DNA from: Yersinia hibernica
Lineage (GTDB): Bacteria > Pseudomonadota > Gammaproteobacteria > Enterobacterales > Enterobacteriaceae
Direction: 5' to 3'
DNA: 64,000 nucleotides
Assembly: GCF_004124235.1 (NCBI RefSeq)
Contig: NZ_CP032487.1
Coordinates: 558,001 to 622,000, forward strand
Position numbers and translations under genes: made by a program. Every line of letters starts with the position of its first letter. Positions within the stretch are counted from its first letter, which is position 1. Positions 21,504-32,700 of this stretch are shown here, piece after piece. Below the pieces are notes generated by a model. The model searched no databases. It had not been told where the DNA came from and was given only the letters and a program-made list of their open reading frames with translations.

Positions 21504-24500
21504 TCCTCGTCATTCGTTGCAGGACGAGGCTTCCAATCGTGATCGTCCTTGATAAATTTGGTGTCCATAATCAGGCGTACTCCAGACTCAACTTCTCGCA
21601 TTGACATAGGTACAGTCCAGTTGTCCCACGCTTGAAGCCCTGGTGATTTGATCAACGCCACAGTCTTGTCTTTTTCGGGGCCTCTCTTTTCATATCCCAA
21701 AATTCGTCCGCCTTTACTGGCCTCTTTGGCCCATTCGTCGGCACGCTCTTTCAGTTCATTTTCAGCTAACAACTTACGTGTATTATCTTCTGCTACATTG
21801 CCTGCACGAGTCGCTAAAACTTCAATTGCATGAGCGAGTTCACTCTGGTTTGACATATCCAATTTACCCGCACCTTCATTCGGGCTGAACTCGTTATTCT
21901 TCAGACGCATAAGACTTAGCAACGACCCTGTCAAACCACGATCCATAGCACGTGGAGAGAATGGCGTTACCGATTGTGCCTCAACATGCTTGTAGAAGGT
22001 GGCGTGGTAATGTTCGAATGTTTCGTAATGAGAGAGGTCACGCGGTCGGGCCCACGTAAGTACGGTGCAAACTAGGCCGGGGAATGAACGTCCAACACGA
22101 CTGGTAGCCTGAATATACTCGGCCGTTCCCTTAGGTTGTCCATTCACTGCCATCAGGCCGAGTCTATTCACATCGACTCCCACTGATAGCATATTGGTCG
22201 CCAGCACTACATCAATAGCACGAGTATCACCCTCCTGCCATTTCGTTACGTATTTACCTGCAGAGTTATCAAACTCGGCCTTAAACTTGACCTCAAGATT
22301 GTCGAGGTACTTTGGGATATCCTGGCTGGATACACGAGAAGTCAATTCGCGGATGTTGTTGACACTACGTTGTGCCAATGCAGGCCGTTCCACCATGCTC
22401 ATTTGCACGCGATAGGAACGTGTCTGCACATCATCTTCTGCCAATCGCTTCATTCCACCTAGTTCACGCAGAGAGTTGAAGTAGCCGACCATAGTCATAT
22501 AAGGATCAGCAGGTTCACCGAAGTGGTCAAATAGTTCCTGTGCCGCAGTTAAGAAAGCGGTATAGACACGAATAAGCATTGCTGGGCGCGAGCTACCGGG
22601 TGAGCAGACTCCCAGATAACGTCGCCCAAATTTATCCTTAATGTGGCGTTGAACTGAGAAGAAGTTATCTTCCACATCTAGTCCATGTGGCGGGAATACC
22701 GAAACTTGACGCATAAATACATTATTTACTTGTTCTTTGGCTTTGCGCACCGTCGCCGTTGAGGCGATGATTTTCGGTTTTACTGTTTTTCCGTTGAGCG
22801 TCCAGCTACACAGCTCATCGACGGCAGTTTCATACAAACCTACCATGGTACCCAGTGGCCCACTTATTAGGTGGAACTCATCCTGGATTATTAAATCAGG
22901 TGGTCGGATGGGGGGGATGGCCTTCACTTTAGCTGAAGGTTGTCCTTTGAATGCTTGGTGGTTTCCAGTGCAATTGGCCCCAGGCCAGAGTAAACCGTGC
23001 CGCTCACATTCTTTTTCAACTCGGCCAAAAAGAGTCCGCACTTGGCCACGCCATGCCATCATGGCGAACTTATCCACTGTGGCAATCATCATTGTCGGAG
23101 GACGATGGTAGATTTCTTCATCTACCACCAGTACTGGTATTCCAGGGTGTAGTTGCTTGCTGGACTTTCCCTTGGAAAATTCGCAACGTCCTTTTTTGTC
23201 ACCACAATAGATAAACGTTCGGCCGCCAGCTTTATCCTTTTTAACTTCGACATCTTGCCCAGGAATGATTTCGGTACCACACCATGGACAGCTGGTAAGT
23301 TGGACGGGTGAGGCTGTTCCCGCATTATAACTACCCGGGTTACGTGTTTTTTCGATAGCATTATGGCTATCTTCAGTCGTTCCCGGAGTCACTTTATTGC
23401 CGACCCATAGGCCAATAGTGAATGGCTCCGTTCCGAGGGACTTATCACCCTTATTTAGTGCCTCGCGTCGCAGCACTTCCATTGCACAAATAAGTGCTGT
23501 AGCACGCTGGAACTGTTGCAGTGTCAGCAAACGAAGGGTGTAACGCATTATCACAGTCAAACCACGTGAGCTATCGTACCCGCCTAGATTGCCCTGCATA
23601 CGTCGAATGGCCATGGTGAAGGCGGCTACACCCAGATAGGCTTCAGTCTTACCACCCCCGGTAGGAAACCACAACAGGTCCGCATAAGCCTCAATAGGTT
23701 TGACTCGGTCTGGGTGACACGGATCCGCCAGGGATGGAATCGACAGCAACAGAAAAGCTAACTGGAATGGACGCCAGCTGCGGTTCTTCAGAGCATCGAA
23801 CTTATCTAGGGTAACGTCCTCGCCTCGGCGCATGGCAAGTGCATACAAGCTGCGTATACGCTGCGTGGCCATCGCTTGGTTGGCGAAACGGAAGGCCGCC
23901 AGAGCATTCTCATTATGCTTAAGTGTATTGATACCTTGTTGCAGGCGGGTATGGATCTCCTGACAACGATCTAAGGCCGCTTGGGCTTGGGTTTTGAAGC
24001 CCTTGGCCTTGCTGCTCACATTCAAGTTCTGTTCATCAATCCAGGTAGCGTAGTCATTAGTTAGCACACTCAAGGCATCAACTAATGGGTCAATGTCCAA
24101 AGTGGCTAGTCGTTGCATATCAAGCAGACCACTGCTGACCATTTCTCGCATAGCTGGACGATCGGATAGCTCAAGCCCAGGAGTCTCAGTTGCCTGAACT
24201 TCGTACTGTGGCATCACTGTGGTACGCACTTCGGTGGCTAGTGTGACGTCATCCGCTATTTCTGCATGAACTGCAACTCCATGACCCACGGCGAACTCGA
24301 CACGATCTCGGTAGATCATCTCAAGTGCTTCGCGCTCTGGGTCCATACCATCTGCATCTAGTACCGGCCTGCGCCTGAAAATGGCAGGCTTGGCAGCATC
24401 TTTCTCTGCTCGAACGATCAGCTCTGGTTGAAACACCCATGCCGTATCACGGTTTGTATCCGGTTCTTCCTGCGCATTAACGAGGAAGAGTGTAATCAGT

Positions 24501-25477
24501 CGATCACCATTGTCATTTTTGGCTCGAATAGAGCCCTGCACTCTAACTTCCGGGGAAGTACTATCCGGAGCATTGTGTGAAATCGAGCCTTCGATCAGGG
24601 GGAGTACGATCTTGCCGCCACAAGGAATGCGTTTCCACACCTTAGCTTTTTGCCCATTGGACTTAAAGAATTGATGTTCATCATTTGGCACACGCTCATA
24701 CCGTCCCCAACGCGCTTCGATCTCAACCCGATCGACGTCGCCATCCACGCAGAAAGTCATGCCGAGGCTACTGGGCACCAATGACTGATTGCTGGCGGCA
24801 TCAATCTCTTCTGCCGTGTCGGTTTCGCCGCTACCAAGGACTGAGGGAGAGTTCACCTTTGCAGTCTTCGCTTTGACGATCAGGTCTGGCTCTTGATCTT
24901 CAATATCGTCAGCATCAACAGGAAACTCTTGTCCTCTTTCGGCTGCTTCACGTGGGGCGAGTTTGCCAACTAGGTAGCGGTCGCGTACACCCATATCGAC
25001 GATGAGCTCATTAGGGCCACCAGCAGGGCCAAGCAAGTCGTCCATCACCGCCAGTTGCAGCAGTTCGCGGATGTAAGTTTGATCCTCGATCTTTGGTATG
25101 TCTGCAATGGTTATGTGGAACTCTTTAGGCAAGGTCTCAATGAAGTCAGTCCATTGGATACGACCCGCTCTGTCTTTGGGAGGAAATTTGAATGGGGTTA
25201 TGCCGATCGAAACCACCGACTTAACCTGCAACATTCGATCGAAAAAGATAGTTGTGGTTTCAAGATCAGAACGTATCCGCAGGATTCGTCCAACTCGCGT
25301 GATATTACCTGTAGTATCTAGGACTAAGATCCAATCATTGTCGGAGATGGCTTGGTGCAGTGAATGTTCACCTTTTAACTGTAGCGTGTAGTATGTTAAT
25401 ACTTGAGCTCTTGAAAAGTTATGGTCAATGGCGATCCAAGCGTTCGGTGTTTTACTAGATTTGTTGTTATCAGTCAT
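21500..25477 (-). CDS. drmA: DISARM helicase DrmA
   Basis: DrmA is the large SF2-type helicase shared by all DISARM classes, thought to load on phage DNA with DrmB. It has 1,325 residues. Walker A is seen in LLWFPTGGGKTEAYLG (about residue 605), a DEFH box in LIIQDEFHLISGPLG (about 866) and helicase motif VI in YIQATSRVGRSFPG (about 1126). A cysteine cluster CPWCGTEI...CGDKKGRCEF (about 730-760) probably binds zinc. The first 600 residues are the DISARM-specific N-terminal region. It starts 12 bases after the small 68-residue gene, with GGGAAG as ribosome site, and overlaps drmB by four bases. Confidence 0.94.
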   Translation of the reverse strand: MTDNNKSSKTPNAWIAIDHNFSRAQVLTYYTLQLKGEHSLHQAISDNDWILVLDTTGNITRVGRILRIRSDLETTTIFFDRMLQVKSVVSIGITPFKFPPKDRAGRIQWTDFIETLPKEFHITIADIPKIEDQTYIRELLQLAVMDDLLGPAGGPNELIVDMGVRDRYLVGKLAPREAAERGQEFPVDADDIEDQEPDLIVKAKTAKVNSPSVLGSGETDTAEEIDAASNQSLVPSSLGMTFCVDGDVDRVEIEARWGRYERVPNDEHQFFKSNGQKAKVWKRIPCGGKIVLPLIEGSISHNAPDSTSPEVRVQGSIRAKNDNGDRLITLFLVNAQEEPDTNRDTAWVFQPELIVRAEKDAAKPAIFRRRPVLDADGMDPEREALEMIYRDRVEFAVGHGVAVHAEIADDVTLATEVRTTVMPQYEVQATETPGLELSDRPAMREMVSSGLLDMQRLATLDIDPLVDALSVLTNDYATWIDEQNLNVSSKAKGFKTQAQAALDRCQEIHTRLQQGINTLKHNENALAAFRFANQAMATQRIRSLYALAMRRGEDVTLDKFDALKNRSWRPFQLAFLLLSIPSLADPCHPDRVKPIEAYADLLWFPTGGGKTEAYLGVAAFTMAIRRMQGNLGGYDSSRGLTVIMRYTLRLLTLQQFQRATALICAMEVLRREALNKGDKSLGTEPFTIGLWVGNKVTPGTTEDSHNAIEKTRNPGSYNAGTASPVQLTSCPWCGTEIIPGQDVEVKKDKAGGRTFIYCGDKKGRCEFSKGKSSKQLHPGIPVLVVDEEIYHRPPTMMIATVDKFAMMAWRGQVRTLFGRVEKECERHGLLWPGANCTGNHQAFKGQPSAKVKAIPPIRPPDLIIQDEFHLISGPLGTMVGLYETAVDELCSWTLNGKTVKPKIIASTATVRKAKEQVNNVFMRQVSVFPPHGLDVEDNFFSVQRHIKDKFGRRYLGVCSPGSSRPAMLIRVYTAFLTAAQELFDHFGEPADPYMTMVGYFNSLRELGGMKRLAEDDVQTRSYRVQMSMVERPALAQRSVNNIRELTSRVSSQDIPKYLDNLEVKFKAEFDNSAGKYVTKWQEGDTRAIDVVLATNMLSVGVDVNRLGLMAVNGQPKGTAEYIQATSRVGRSFPGLVCTVLTWARPRDLSHYETFEHYHATFYKHVEAQSVTPFSPRAMDRGLTGSLLSLMRLKNNEFSPNEGAGKLDMSNQSELAHAIEVLATRAGNVAEDNTRKLLAENELKERADEWAKEASKGGRILGYEKRGPEKDKTVALIKSPGLQAWDNWTVPMSMREVESGVRLIMDTKFIKDDHDWKPRPATNDED

Positions 25478-25489
25478 ATGTGCTTCCCA

Positions 25490-25696
25490 TCAATCATCAA
25501 ATGCACCAACGCCATCTGGATTCTTACCTGCCTTGAGCATTTCAAACTCTTTTAGGAACTGTTCTAGCGATTCTCGTGCAGAGTCTGGAACGAGGCCTTT
25601 TTGTCGCAGGCCTATCAGGCGCTCATAGCAAGCTTGAGTGTCAATATATTGTTCTATCGGGTCTGAGCTTGGACGATCAGTAGAGAGATTAGTCAT
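25490..25696 (-). CDS. Small 68-residue protein encoded between drmMI and drmA
   Basis: I do not recognise this protein. It starts with an ATG whose A is the last base of the drmMI stop (TAATG) and ends 12 bases before drmA, so it is firmly inside the operon and translationally coupled. The sequence is mostly charged and helical: DPIEQYIDTQACYERLIGLR then a second helix SARESLEQFLKEFEMLKAG and a short acidic tail GVGAFDD. There is no signal peptide, metal site or membrane segment. A helical adaptor between the methyltransferase and the helicase is an inference from position only. Confidence 0.75.
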   Translation of the reverse strand: MTNLSTDRPSSDPIEQYIDTQACYERLIGLRQKGLVPDSARESLEQFLKEFEMLKAGKNPDGVGAFDD

Positions 25697-28600
25697 TAGT
25701 TCGCACCATCAGACAAATCAAGTAAGTTTACCGTAGCGTCTGCTTTTGAGCGGCGCCCGCGTTTAACTGGATTAGCAGCATTTTTCTGAGTCAACGAAAA
25801 CTCCTCAAAACGTTGCCGGTTTAGCTCAGTAAGTCGTCGCATCAACTCTGTTGTTAGGTCTTCTGAAAGTGCCCAGCGCCACGGGTCTCTTACTGAGCCA
25901 CTATTGAACTCCTGAAAATCGTATGAAATATCAAGATCATTCCATCCATAAGCCTGTGCAACTTCAGCGTCTATTCCAACCATTATTTGGCGTAGTTCGT
26001 TTATGACGGGATCATTGTAGCTTGGCGTGTTTACGGCATTCATTGCGCTGGTTAAACCACAGTTATTTTGCTCGCTCCATGCGACGAGAACGTTTTGAAA
26101 ACGTTGTGCATAGTTACAACCGACATTCGAAACTCTCGTTATTGGTAACGTGAAAGTTGATACAGCTTCTCGAATGGAAAGCGTGAGTGTATTAGTGTCT
26201 GCCCCCAAACTACGGACAGAGAATGCATAGAGCCAGCTTCGGAAAAATGAGCTTAAACAAATGGCATAAAGATCATCTCTATCTGCACCAATAAGCAGGA
26301 TTTTATTTGTATAGATCCATTCAGTGGGAGTCATTAAGCAAAACGGATACTTGGTCACCTTTGCGAAGGCAATGAAATATTCTTGTTTGCGCAACTTGCG
26401 CATGAGCTCGGCTCGATGGTTCCAGAATTGCCACCAACGGTCATAGAGTCCTTTGTAGCTTTTCAAGGCTTGAGGAGTTCGGGTTGGTTGAACTTCTTGA
26501 ATTAAAAATTGGAATGCAATGGGCCAGTTTTTCTCAATGTCTTCCAGATTTCTGTCTGCGATATCCAGAGCCCAACGGTCGGTTCTACGAAGTGCATAAC
26601 TTGTTATATCGTCTCCGGTGATGTATGGGCGCAGAAGGCTATTCGATTCGTTTTTGAGTTGATAGAACCAAGGATTTTCTTCGGTTAATACAAATGCCAT
26701 CCCCTTGCTATTATTTACGCCCTCAAAACTTATGATAGAATCAGGCTGCTCTTTGGGTATCCAAGTATCCGTAGCTTCCGGTTCTAAACGTGCACCGATA
26801 CGATTACAAGAATTCCCCTCAGAATCACATTTTCCTGCCCATCGTCCTTTGAAAAAACCAATAACAGCAACAACTACAGAAGCTGTACCAGGCCATGGCA
26901 TACCTTTTCTGGAGAAATATATGTGACCGTTTTTAACGATCATACCCAGACCAATAGCAACCGCGCTTCCTTCGGCGATGTTGCTTGCGGCCAGCAAACC
27001 ATAACATCCATCTGCTCGAAGCAAATCGACAACACGCCGATGGAAGACAACACTTAAGTCGATTTTACCGGGCGGTGTTCCTAGAATCATCTGACATTGC
27101 CATTGCAACTTATCACCCATTGAACTTTTCCATAGGCGATTACCGAGAAATGGTGGGTTTCCTACGAATGCATCAAATCCGGATCGTTCTCTTAAAAAAA
27201 CTTCGGGAAATTCTAAAGGCCAATGGAATGGCCGCCGTGCATGTCCAAGTGTCAGATCACTGGTAAAGGAGTTGGAAATACGGTTTGCAATAGATTGAGT
27301 AGCCTCAATGCTTCCACCTACTGCCTGGTCTGCCAAAATGGAGAGTGAGGAAAGCGCATTCTCTAGTGTGGGCGAATTGCCCCCGGAGACCAATACCTCG
27401 GTAATAAACGCATCGGCAATTAGTTTATGCACTTCAAGATGGCCACGAGACCTAGCATCTAAACTAGCCATGATCTCTACGTCGTGAATGTCACGTATTG
27501 GCATAGCGCGCAAACGTTGGCGAAGTTCGATTGCTTGTCGTACTGATCTCTCTATGTCTTTGCCAAACAGACGGTCACTTCGTTTTCCCTTTTGTTCTGG
27601 TGTCATGCATAATTTGGTGAGCTGGTCCAACCGATGAATACCAAGCAGACTGTCTCCACAACGCAGACTGTGATCAAGAAAGCCGAAGGGCAGCCCTTTC
27701 GCCAGTGTTACCAGCCAGATGGAAAGCTTGGCAAGCTCGACTGCCAGCGGGTTCAAATCTACACCATATAAGCATTGCTCGGCGATGAGGCGTCGGGCTA
27801 TTACGATACGTGCATCAGTATCTCGTGGTAGCCGCTCCTTAGTATCCAGATCCTCCAGTACGTCTCCGTCCACACTTATCATTTTTCCTGTTGCTTCAGC
27901 CTGCGACCAGGCTTCGACGAGGCGATCGGCCAACCAGCGACAAGCCTGTACCAGAAAAGCACCCGAACCCATCGCAGGGTCACAGATTTTAAGGTCGAGT
28001 AGTTCAGTGGGGGATTTGAGTTGCCACGCTTTACGCGGTGTGCCTTCAGCCGGGCCGATGTAGGCTATCGGTGTTAGCGTTTCAGTAACGATGTTTTCAG
28101 TAAGCGATTTTGGTGTGTAGTGGGTGCCAGTCTCGCGTCGGTTGGAACCGCTTGTGACGATGAAGGCACCAGCGGGGTAGACTAGCGGATAACCCCAAGG
28201 GTCAGTGCGCAGCAGATGGGCGTAAGGTTTGATACGGTCACGTAACTGGATGTCACCTTGGCAGGTAGTGAGTAGGCGATCAGCCAAGGTATCATCAACG
28301 TCCCTGGCCAGATCTTTGCGCACCCGGCTGACAGAACTACCGAAGCGCTCTTGCAGCAACTCAACTAGCTTCTCAGGACTGTTCATGCTTGCTGAATCTA
28401 GCTCGGCTAGTTTGACCCATGGATACTGTGATTTCTTGGTGGCATCCAGTTCCAGTGTGACTTCATCGGTGCGCCTTACGGTGCGTTCCAGCAGACCTTC
28501 ATACACGTAACCGATTTGTTCGACGTCCAGTGCGCGATATGAGAGTGTTCGGCCCTGGAATTGCTGGATAGCCTCTAGCAACAACAGAACTGTGCGGTTA

Positions 28601-29775
28601 TCAATCGGCAGTGGCTTGGCTGTATCTGTCCGCCAACTGGAACCTTTAGCCCGTCCTTCCAGAAAAGGAAAATGATCAGGATCGAATAGTGAACTACCCA
28701 GTGCAGGCAGACGAAGATTTTCATGTTCCACCCCGCAGAAAACAGCACGGAAGACCGCCAGTAGGCGCGACCAGGCATCCCAGCGTCGTTCTAGGATTTC
28801 TTCGGGTACCTTGCGTAACTGCATACGTAAGGTGGAAAGTGCATAGTTGGCTTCGTATCGTTCATCGCCCAAAAGAAGCAGGCCGCGCTCCTCTGCCGAG
28901 AGCAGAAACACTAAGCGCATCATCACTGTCAGAGCCGCTTCATAGAGTTCGGATTCTTTTACGTTGTAAAGTAGTTCACGGTTGCGATCCTGATCAGCTT
29001 TATCAAGGGACTGGATTAATACTTCTACAGCGCGACGTACTTGTTCTCCCAGTGCATCGGTTACTTCATCCTGATATTTCAGAGAACTGTCGAACAATGC
29101 GGGTAGTTGTTCGGATTCATCGACGAAGAAACGGCGGATACCGAGCAGGTGCACGAAGGCCTGCAGTGTTATGGGCTCCTGGTTCCAGATTCGAGCATAC
29201 CAGCTGGCGAAGCTGGTGACAGCGCCTACAGGGGCATCCACCAGCATCCAGCGTTCGCCATTGGTCACCAAACCAAGGCGACACTCCCTAGAGCGGCACA
29301 GCTGAACCATACGTTCCGTGGGTGTAGTGGCCCATCCGTCTATTTTCAACGTTGCGTCAAGATCGATATCTTGCGCATAGGTATGAATGAGCATCAAAGG
29401 CTTGTTCGCACATTGCTCGTCGACAATTGCTAGAGTAGGTGACAGAGCTATGCCATGATCAGGGAGAAAAGTGTTCAAGTTGGCGGCGCACCAATCTGTG
29501 CCCTTCAGTACATCACCTTTCCCGTCCTCATCAAACTCAAGGCCACGTGAAAGAACTTCTTCAATCCACGCGAAATGCAATTTGTTGAACTGAGGATCTT
29601 CTTGTTCCAGTGCTTCTCGCCACTCATCGTAAGCTTGGCGCAGTCGTTTGCGCTTAGCAGCGTCTAGCTCTTCCAGCCCTTGCGGGAATGCATCTTTTAG
29701 TACTGGTACAGCAAGGAAGGGGCCTGAAATGTCGATTAGCGAGAGCCAATCATCGTGTATGCTGGCCATACTCAT
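25696..29775 (-). CDS. drmMI: DISARM adenine-specific DNA methyltransferase DrmMI
   Basis: This large N6-adenine methyltransferase of class 1 DISARM marks host DNA as self. It has 1,359 residues. The SAM-binding motif DPAMGSGAFLVQACRWLADRL lies near residue 600 and the catalytic NPPF in FVGNPPFLGNRLW near residue 876. Between them YGVDLNPLAVELAKLSIW is the motif II-III region of Eco57I-like enzymes. The N-terminal 500 residues and the C-terminal target-recognition region (about 1000-1300) have the layout of fused type IIG/BREX PglX-like enzymes, but no nuclease motif is evident. The ATG overlaps the drmD stop (ATGA). The recognition sequence cannot be predicted. Confidence 0.9.
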   Translation of the reverse strand: MSMASIHDDWLSLIDISGPFLAVPVLKDAFPQGLEELDAAKRKRLRQAYDEWREALEQEDPQFNKLHFAWIEEVLSRGLEFDEDGKGDVLKGTDWCAANLNTFLPDHGIALSPTLAIVDEQCANKPLMLIHTYAQDIDLDATLKIDGWATTPTERMVQLCRSRECRLGLVTNGERWMLVDAPVGAVTSFASWYARIWNQEPITLQAFVHLLGIRRFFVDESEQLPALFDSSLKYQDEVTDALGEQVRRAVEVLIQSLDKADQDRNRELLYNVKESELYEAALTVMMRLVFLLSAEERGLLLLGDERYEANYALSTLRMQLRKVPEEILERRWDAWSRLLAVFRAVFCGVEHENLRLPALGSSLFDPDHFPFLEGRAKGSSWRTDTAKPLPIDNRTVLLLLEAIQQFQGRTLSYRALDVEQIGYVYEGLLERTVRRTDEVTLELDATKKSQYPWVKLAELDSASMNSPEKLVELLQERFGSSVSRVRKDLARDVDDTLADRLLTTCQGDIQLRDRIKPYAHLLRTDPWGYPLVYPAGAFIVTSGSNRRETGTHYTPKSLTENIVTETLTPIAYIGPAEGTPRKAWQLKSPTELLDLKICDPAMGSGAFLVQACRWLADRLVEAWSQAEATGKMISVDGDVLEDLDTKERLPRDTDARIVIARRLIAEQCLYGVDLNPLAVELAKLSIWLVTLAKGLPFGFLDHSLRCGDSLLGIHRLDQLTKLCMTPEQKGKRSDRLFGKDIERSVRQAIELRQRLRAMPIRDIHDVEIMASLDARSRGHLEVHKLIADAFITEVLVSGGNSPTLENALSSLSILADQAVGGSIEATQSIANRISNSFTSDLTLGHARRPFHWPLEFPEVFLRERSGFDAFVGNPPFLGNRLWKSSMGDKLQWQCQMILGTPPGKIDLSVVFHRRVVDLLRADGCYGLLAASNIAEGSAVAIGLGMIVKNGHIYFSRKGMPWPGTASVVVAVIGFFKGRWAGKCDSEGNSCNRIGARLEPEATDTWIPKEQPDSIISFEGVNNSKGMAFVLTEENPWFYQLKNESNSLLRPYITGDDITSYALRRTDRWALDIADRNLEDIEKNWPIAFQFLIQEVQPTRTPQALKSYKGLYDRWWQFWNHRAELMRKLRKQEYFIAFAKVTKYPFCLMTPTEWIYTNKILLIGADRDDLYAICLSSFFRSWLYAFSVRSLGADTNTLTLSIREAVSTFTLPITRVSNVGCNYAQRFQNVLVAWSEQNNCGLTSAMNAVNTPSYNDPVINELRQIMVGIDAEVAQAYGWNDLDISYDFQEFNSGSVRDPWRWALSEDLTTELMRRLTELNRQRFEEFSLTQKNAANPVKRGRRSKADATVNLLDLSDGAN

Positions 29776-32700
29776 GCTTCCCCCCTCTGAACAGTAGATT
29801 CAGGTACTAGGAAGGTAACAGCAACGGGAAAAGTACGATCGTCGAGTTTAGCGTAGCGAGTTTCGATGGCTTGGATCTCCTGTTCACGCTCTTCAGGAAT
29901 ACGTAAAAGGCGAGCTTTCAGAGCTGCGGTGTCACGTTTGAGCTGGGTTCGTTCATCCTCTGAGAACAGTGAAAATTGCTCAGGTTGTTGATCTTTTTTT
30001 AATTCGATACAGATGGTTTTTTCAAGTTCATCAAGCACTGTGCTAATGTCCGTCAATTCTCGATTCTTACTGAGCTGAAGAGTATTACTCAAATCTTTGA
30101 GCCGGTCTTTTGACCTAGCGTTCACTGACTGTAAAATAGCGTGTTGTGCACGCTCAAAACGAATACGGATATCATCAAATAGTGAGTCAGAAGCTGTCAT
30201 TGGCTTACTATTATCTAGCCATAGCTGAACTTTACTGACCCCTTCTTCACGGCGGAAGGATTTATCCCCAAGATAACCTCCAGCTGTTGTCAACTCTTCG
30301 TGGAGGCGATGGTAATTGCCTCCGGTGATAACCAGCCTTGAACTAACTACTACGGCAAGGCCATCAATTAGTGTGTCGGGCACCGAACGTACAGTAACAC
30401 GATGCAACTTCTTCACGTCATCGCGAGCCCATACTTCTGCTCGTAACAGACGTAGGCACATCTGTACCAGTCGATGATTCAAATGAACGAGTACGACATC
30501 GTCACGTCCTCTCGCAACGGTATGGTCAAAGGTGATAGGGCGAGTTTGCAGAGTATAGGGATGGCGTAGCCCCTCCAGGCAACGAGCCCAGGATCCTGAC
30601 AATGCTGGCATTTTGAATGTTGAACCAGCTGGAGCATCCGGAAGAGCAAACGGCTCCAAATGTGGTCGGCCTGCCAAAGAAAGTCCCGTATTTACAGCCA
30701 TAAGGATATGTTTTGGCGTGAGATGGAAATCGTTTTGAGTGGATAGTAGCCGGTCGTGTAACCGGGCTATCCGCTCTTTCAGTTCACGATCGGCGCTAAC
30801 GAATCGTTTAGTTTTGGCAATCCGAGCTTCTGCAATACGAGTATCAAAACCCCTGATAGATCCTTCAATCAACTTCGACATCTGTGGCGCGATAACCGGA
30901 TTGACACTACCCATGTCTGATCGCATAGATTCGAGCTTACGTAGAGCTCGGATGATGTCTCCACTATGGCCTCCAATGCTAGCTTGGCTATTTTCATCGC
31001 CATCGACAGGATGCCAGATCAATACTTCTTTCTGGCGTTGACCATGACGGTCAATACGACCATTGCGCTGCTCCATGACATTGGGATTGTAGGGAATCTC
31101 AAGATGGATTAAGCAGTTACAGTGGTTCTGCAGATCGATACCTTCAGATGCTGCATCGGTAGCAAGAAGAATACGAACGGCAGAGTCTTTGGGAGCGGTC
31201 TGGAAGGCTGCTTTTACTTTCTCACGTTCGTCCTGCGCTATACCACCATGTAAGATCGCAAGGCGCTCCCCACCAAATCCATGGCTGGCTAGGATCTCAT
31301 GTATCCACTGGAGGGTAGTGCGATATTCAGTGAACAGAATTACCCGATGTTCGTTCCAATGACCGTTTGTTTTCAGATTGGTATCAAGCCAGCTGAGCAC
31401 GGCTTTAGCTTTGGAATCGACTTGGTTTCTGGCTATCTGTGCCCATTTACGTAGTTCACTCAGCATTTGTTGCTGGTCGGTCGTGAGCGGCTGAGCTCGA
31501 CATGAAGCTTCTTCAACAGCCTCAGATTGCGCGTTCTCTACCTCTTGGTCGTTAGCGTAATCTTCATCAACACGAAGAATAGCTTTGCGCAAGATGCGGT
31601 CGTCCATCGGACTATTATCACTACGCAGGTTTCCATAAGTCAGACTAGCGATGTGTTTTTCGAGTGTTGATGCGAAGGCCGCAGGGGAGGAAAAGAGCCG
31701 TTTTTTTAGTAGCTGATTCACGAAAGCAGTTCCGAATGTGCTAACGGTTTTCTCTGCACCTAGTTCTCGGCTCTTACAGTAGTCATTGAGTTTTGAGTGA
31801 ATTTCGCGTTCTTTGGCAGTGTAGAAGATCGGTAAGGCTTCAAGCTTACGTTGGGCGTAAAGTAGATTGCCGTCAGCATCGACGAGATCGCTCTTGAGGC
31901 GACGAATCATTACTTGATTGAGCTGCTTATCGTCCGGGAGTATATTTCTGGCGAAACGTTGGTCATCCAGAAGTTCGAGCAGTGAGGTGAAGGATTCGGT
32001 ATAGCCATTATGTGGCGTAGCGGTCAGAAATAACCTGTGCTGGAAGTGAGGACTGATTGAACGGATGAAGCGCGTTCTCTGACTCTCTAATGCGTAGTTT
32101 GCCCCAGCAGCCGGTGCGATATTATGTGCTTCGTCAATGACCAATAGATCGAACTTGCGTGGGTAGCTGCTATACAAGGGCAACACATCGCGCATAGCTC
32201 TCAAGCCTTCGCCACTTTTGGCCCAATCCATGGATGTGATCAGACGAGAATGCGATGTCCACGGGTTGGCATGGATCCCTCGTTCTCGGCGTAATTGCTT
32301 GATATAGCGAGTGTCGACGATTTGAAATTCCAGTCCAAACTTTTCCTGCATCTCCATCCGCCACTTTTCCTGTAGCGACGCAGGGCAGATAATCAGGACT
32401 GTACGGGCTCGATGCCGAAGCAGCATTTCCTGAATGATTAATCCTGCCTCGATAGTCTTACCTAAACCGACATCATCGGCTATGAGGAGATTGACACGTG
32501 CCATATCAATTGCACGCACCAACGGATCGAGTTGGAAGTCTTCTATACTAACGCCACTTCGAAATGGGGCCTGCAGGAAGCCTCGGTTAGCATTAGTGGC
32601 TGCTCCCCAGCGCACTGCGTCAAGGAAAGCATCAAGAGTGCTGGAGTCGTCTTGGCCACTGATTGTGGGCAGCCCAGCTCGTTCAATAATCTGGGCACCT

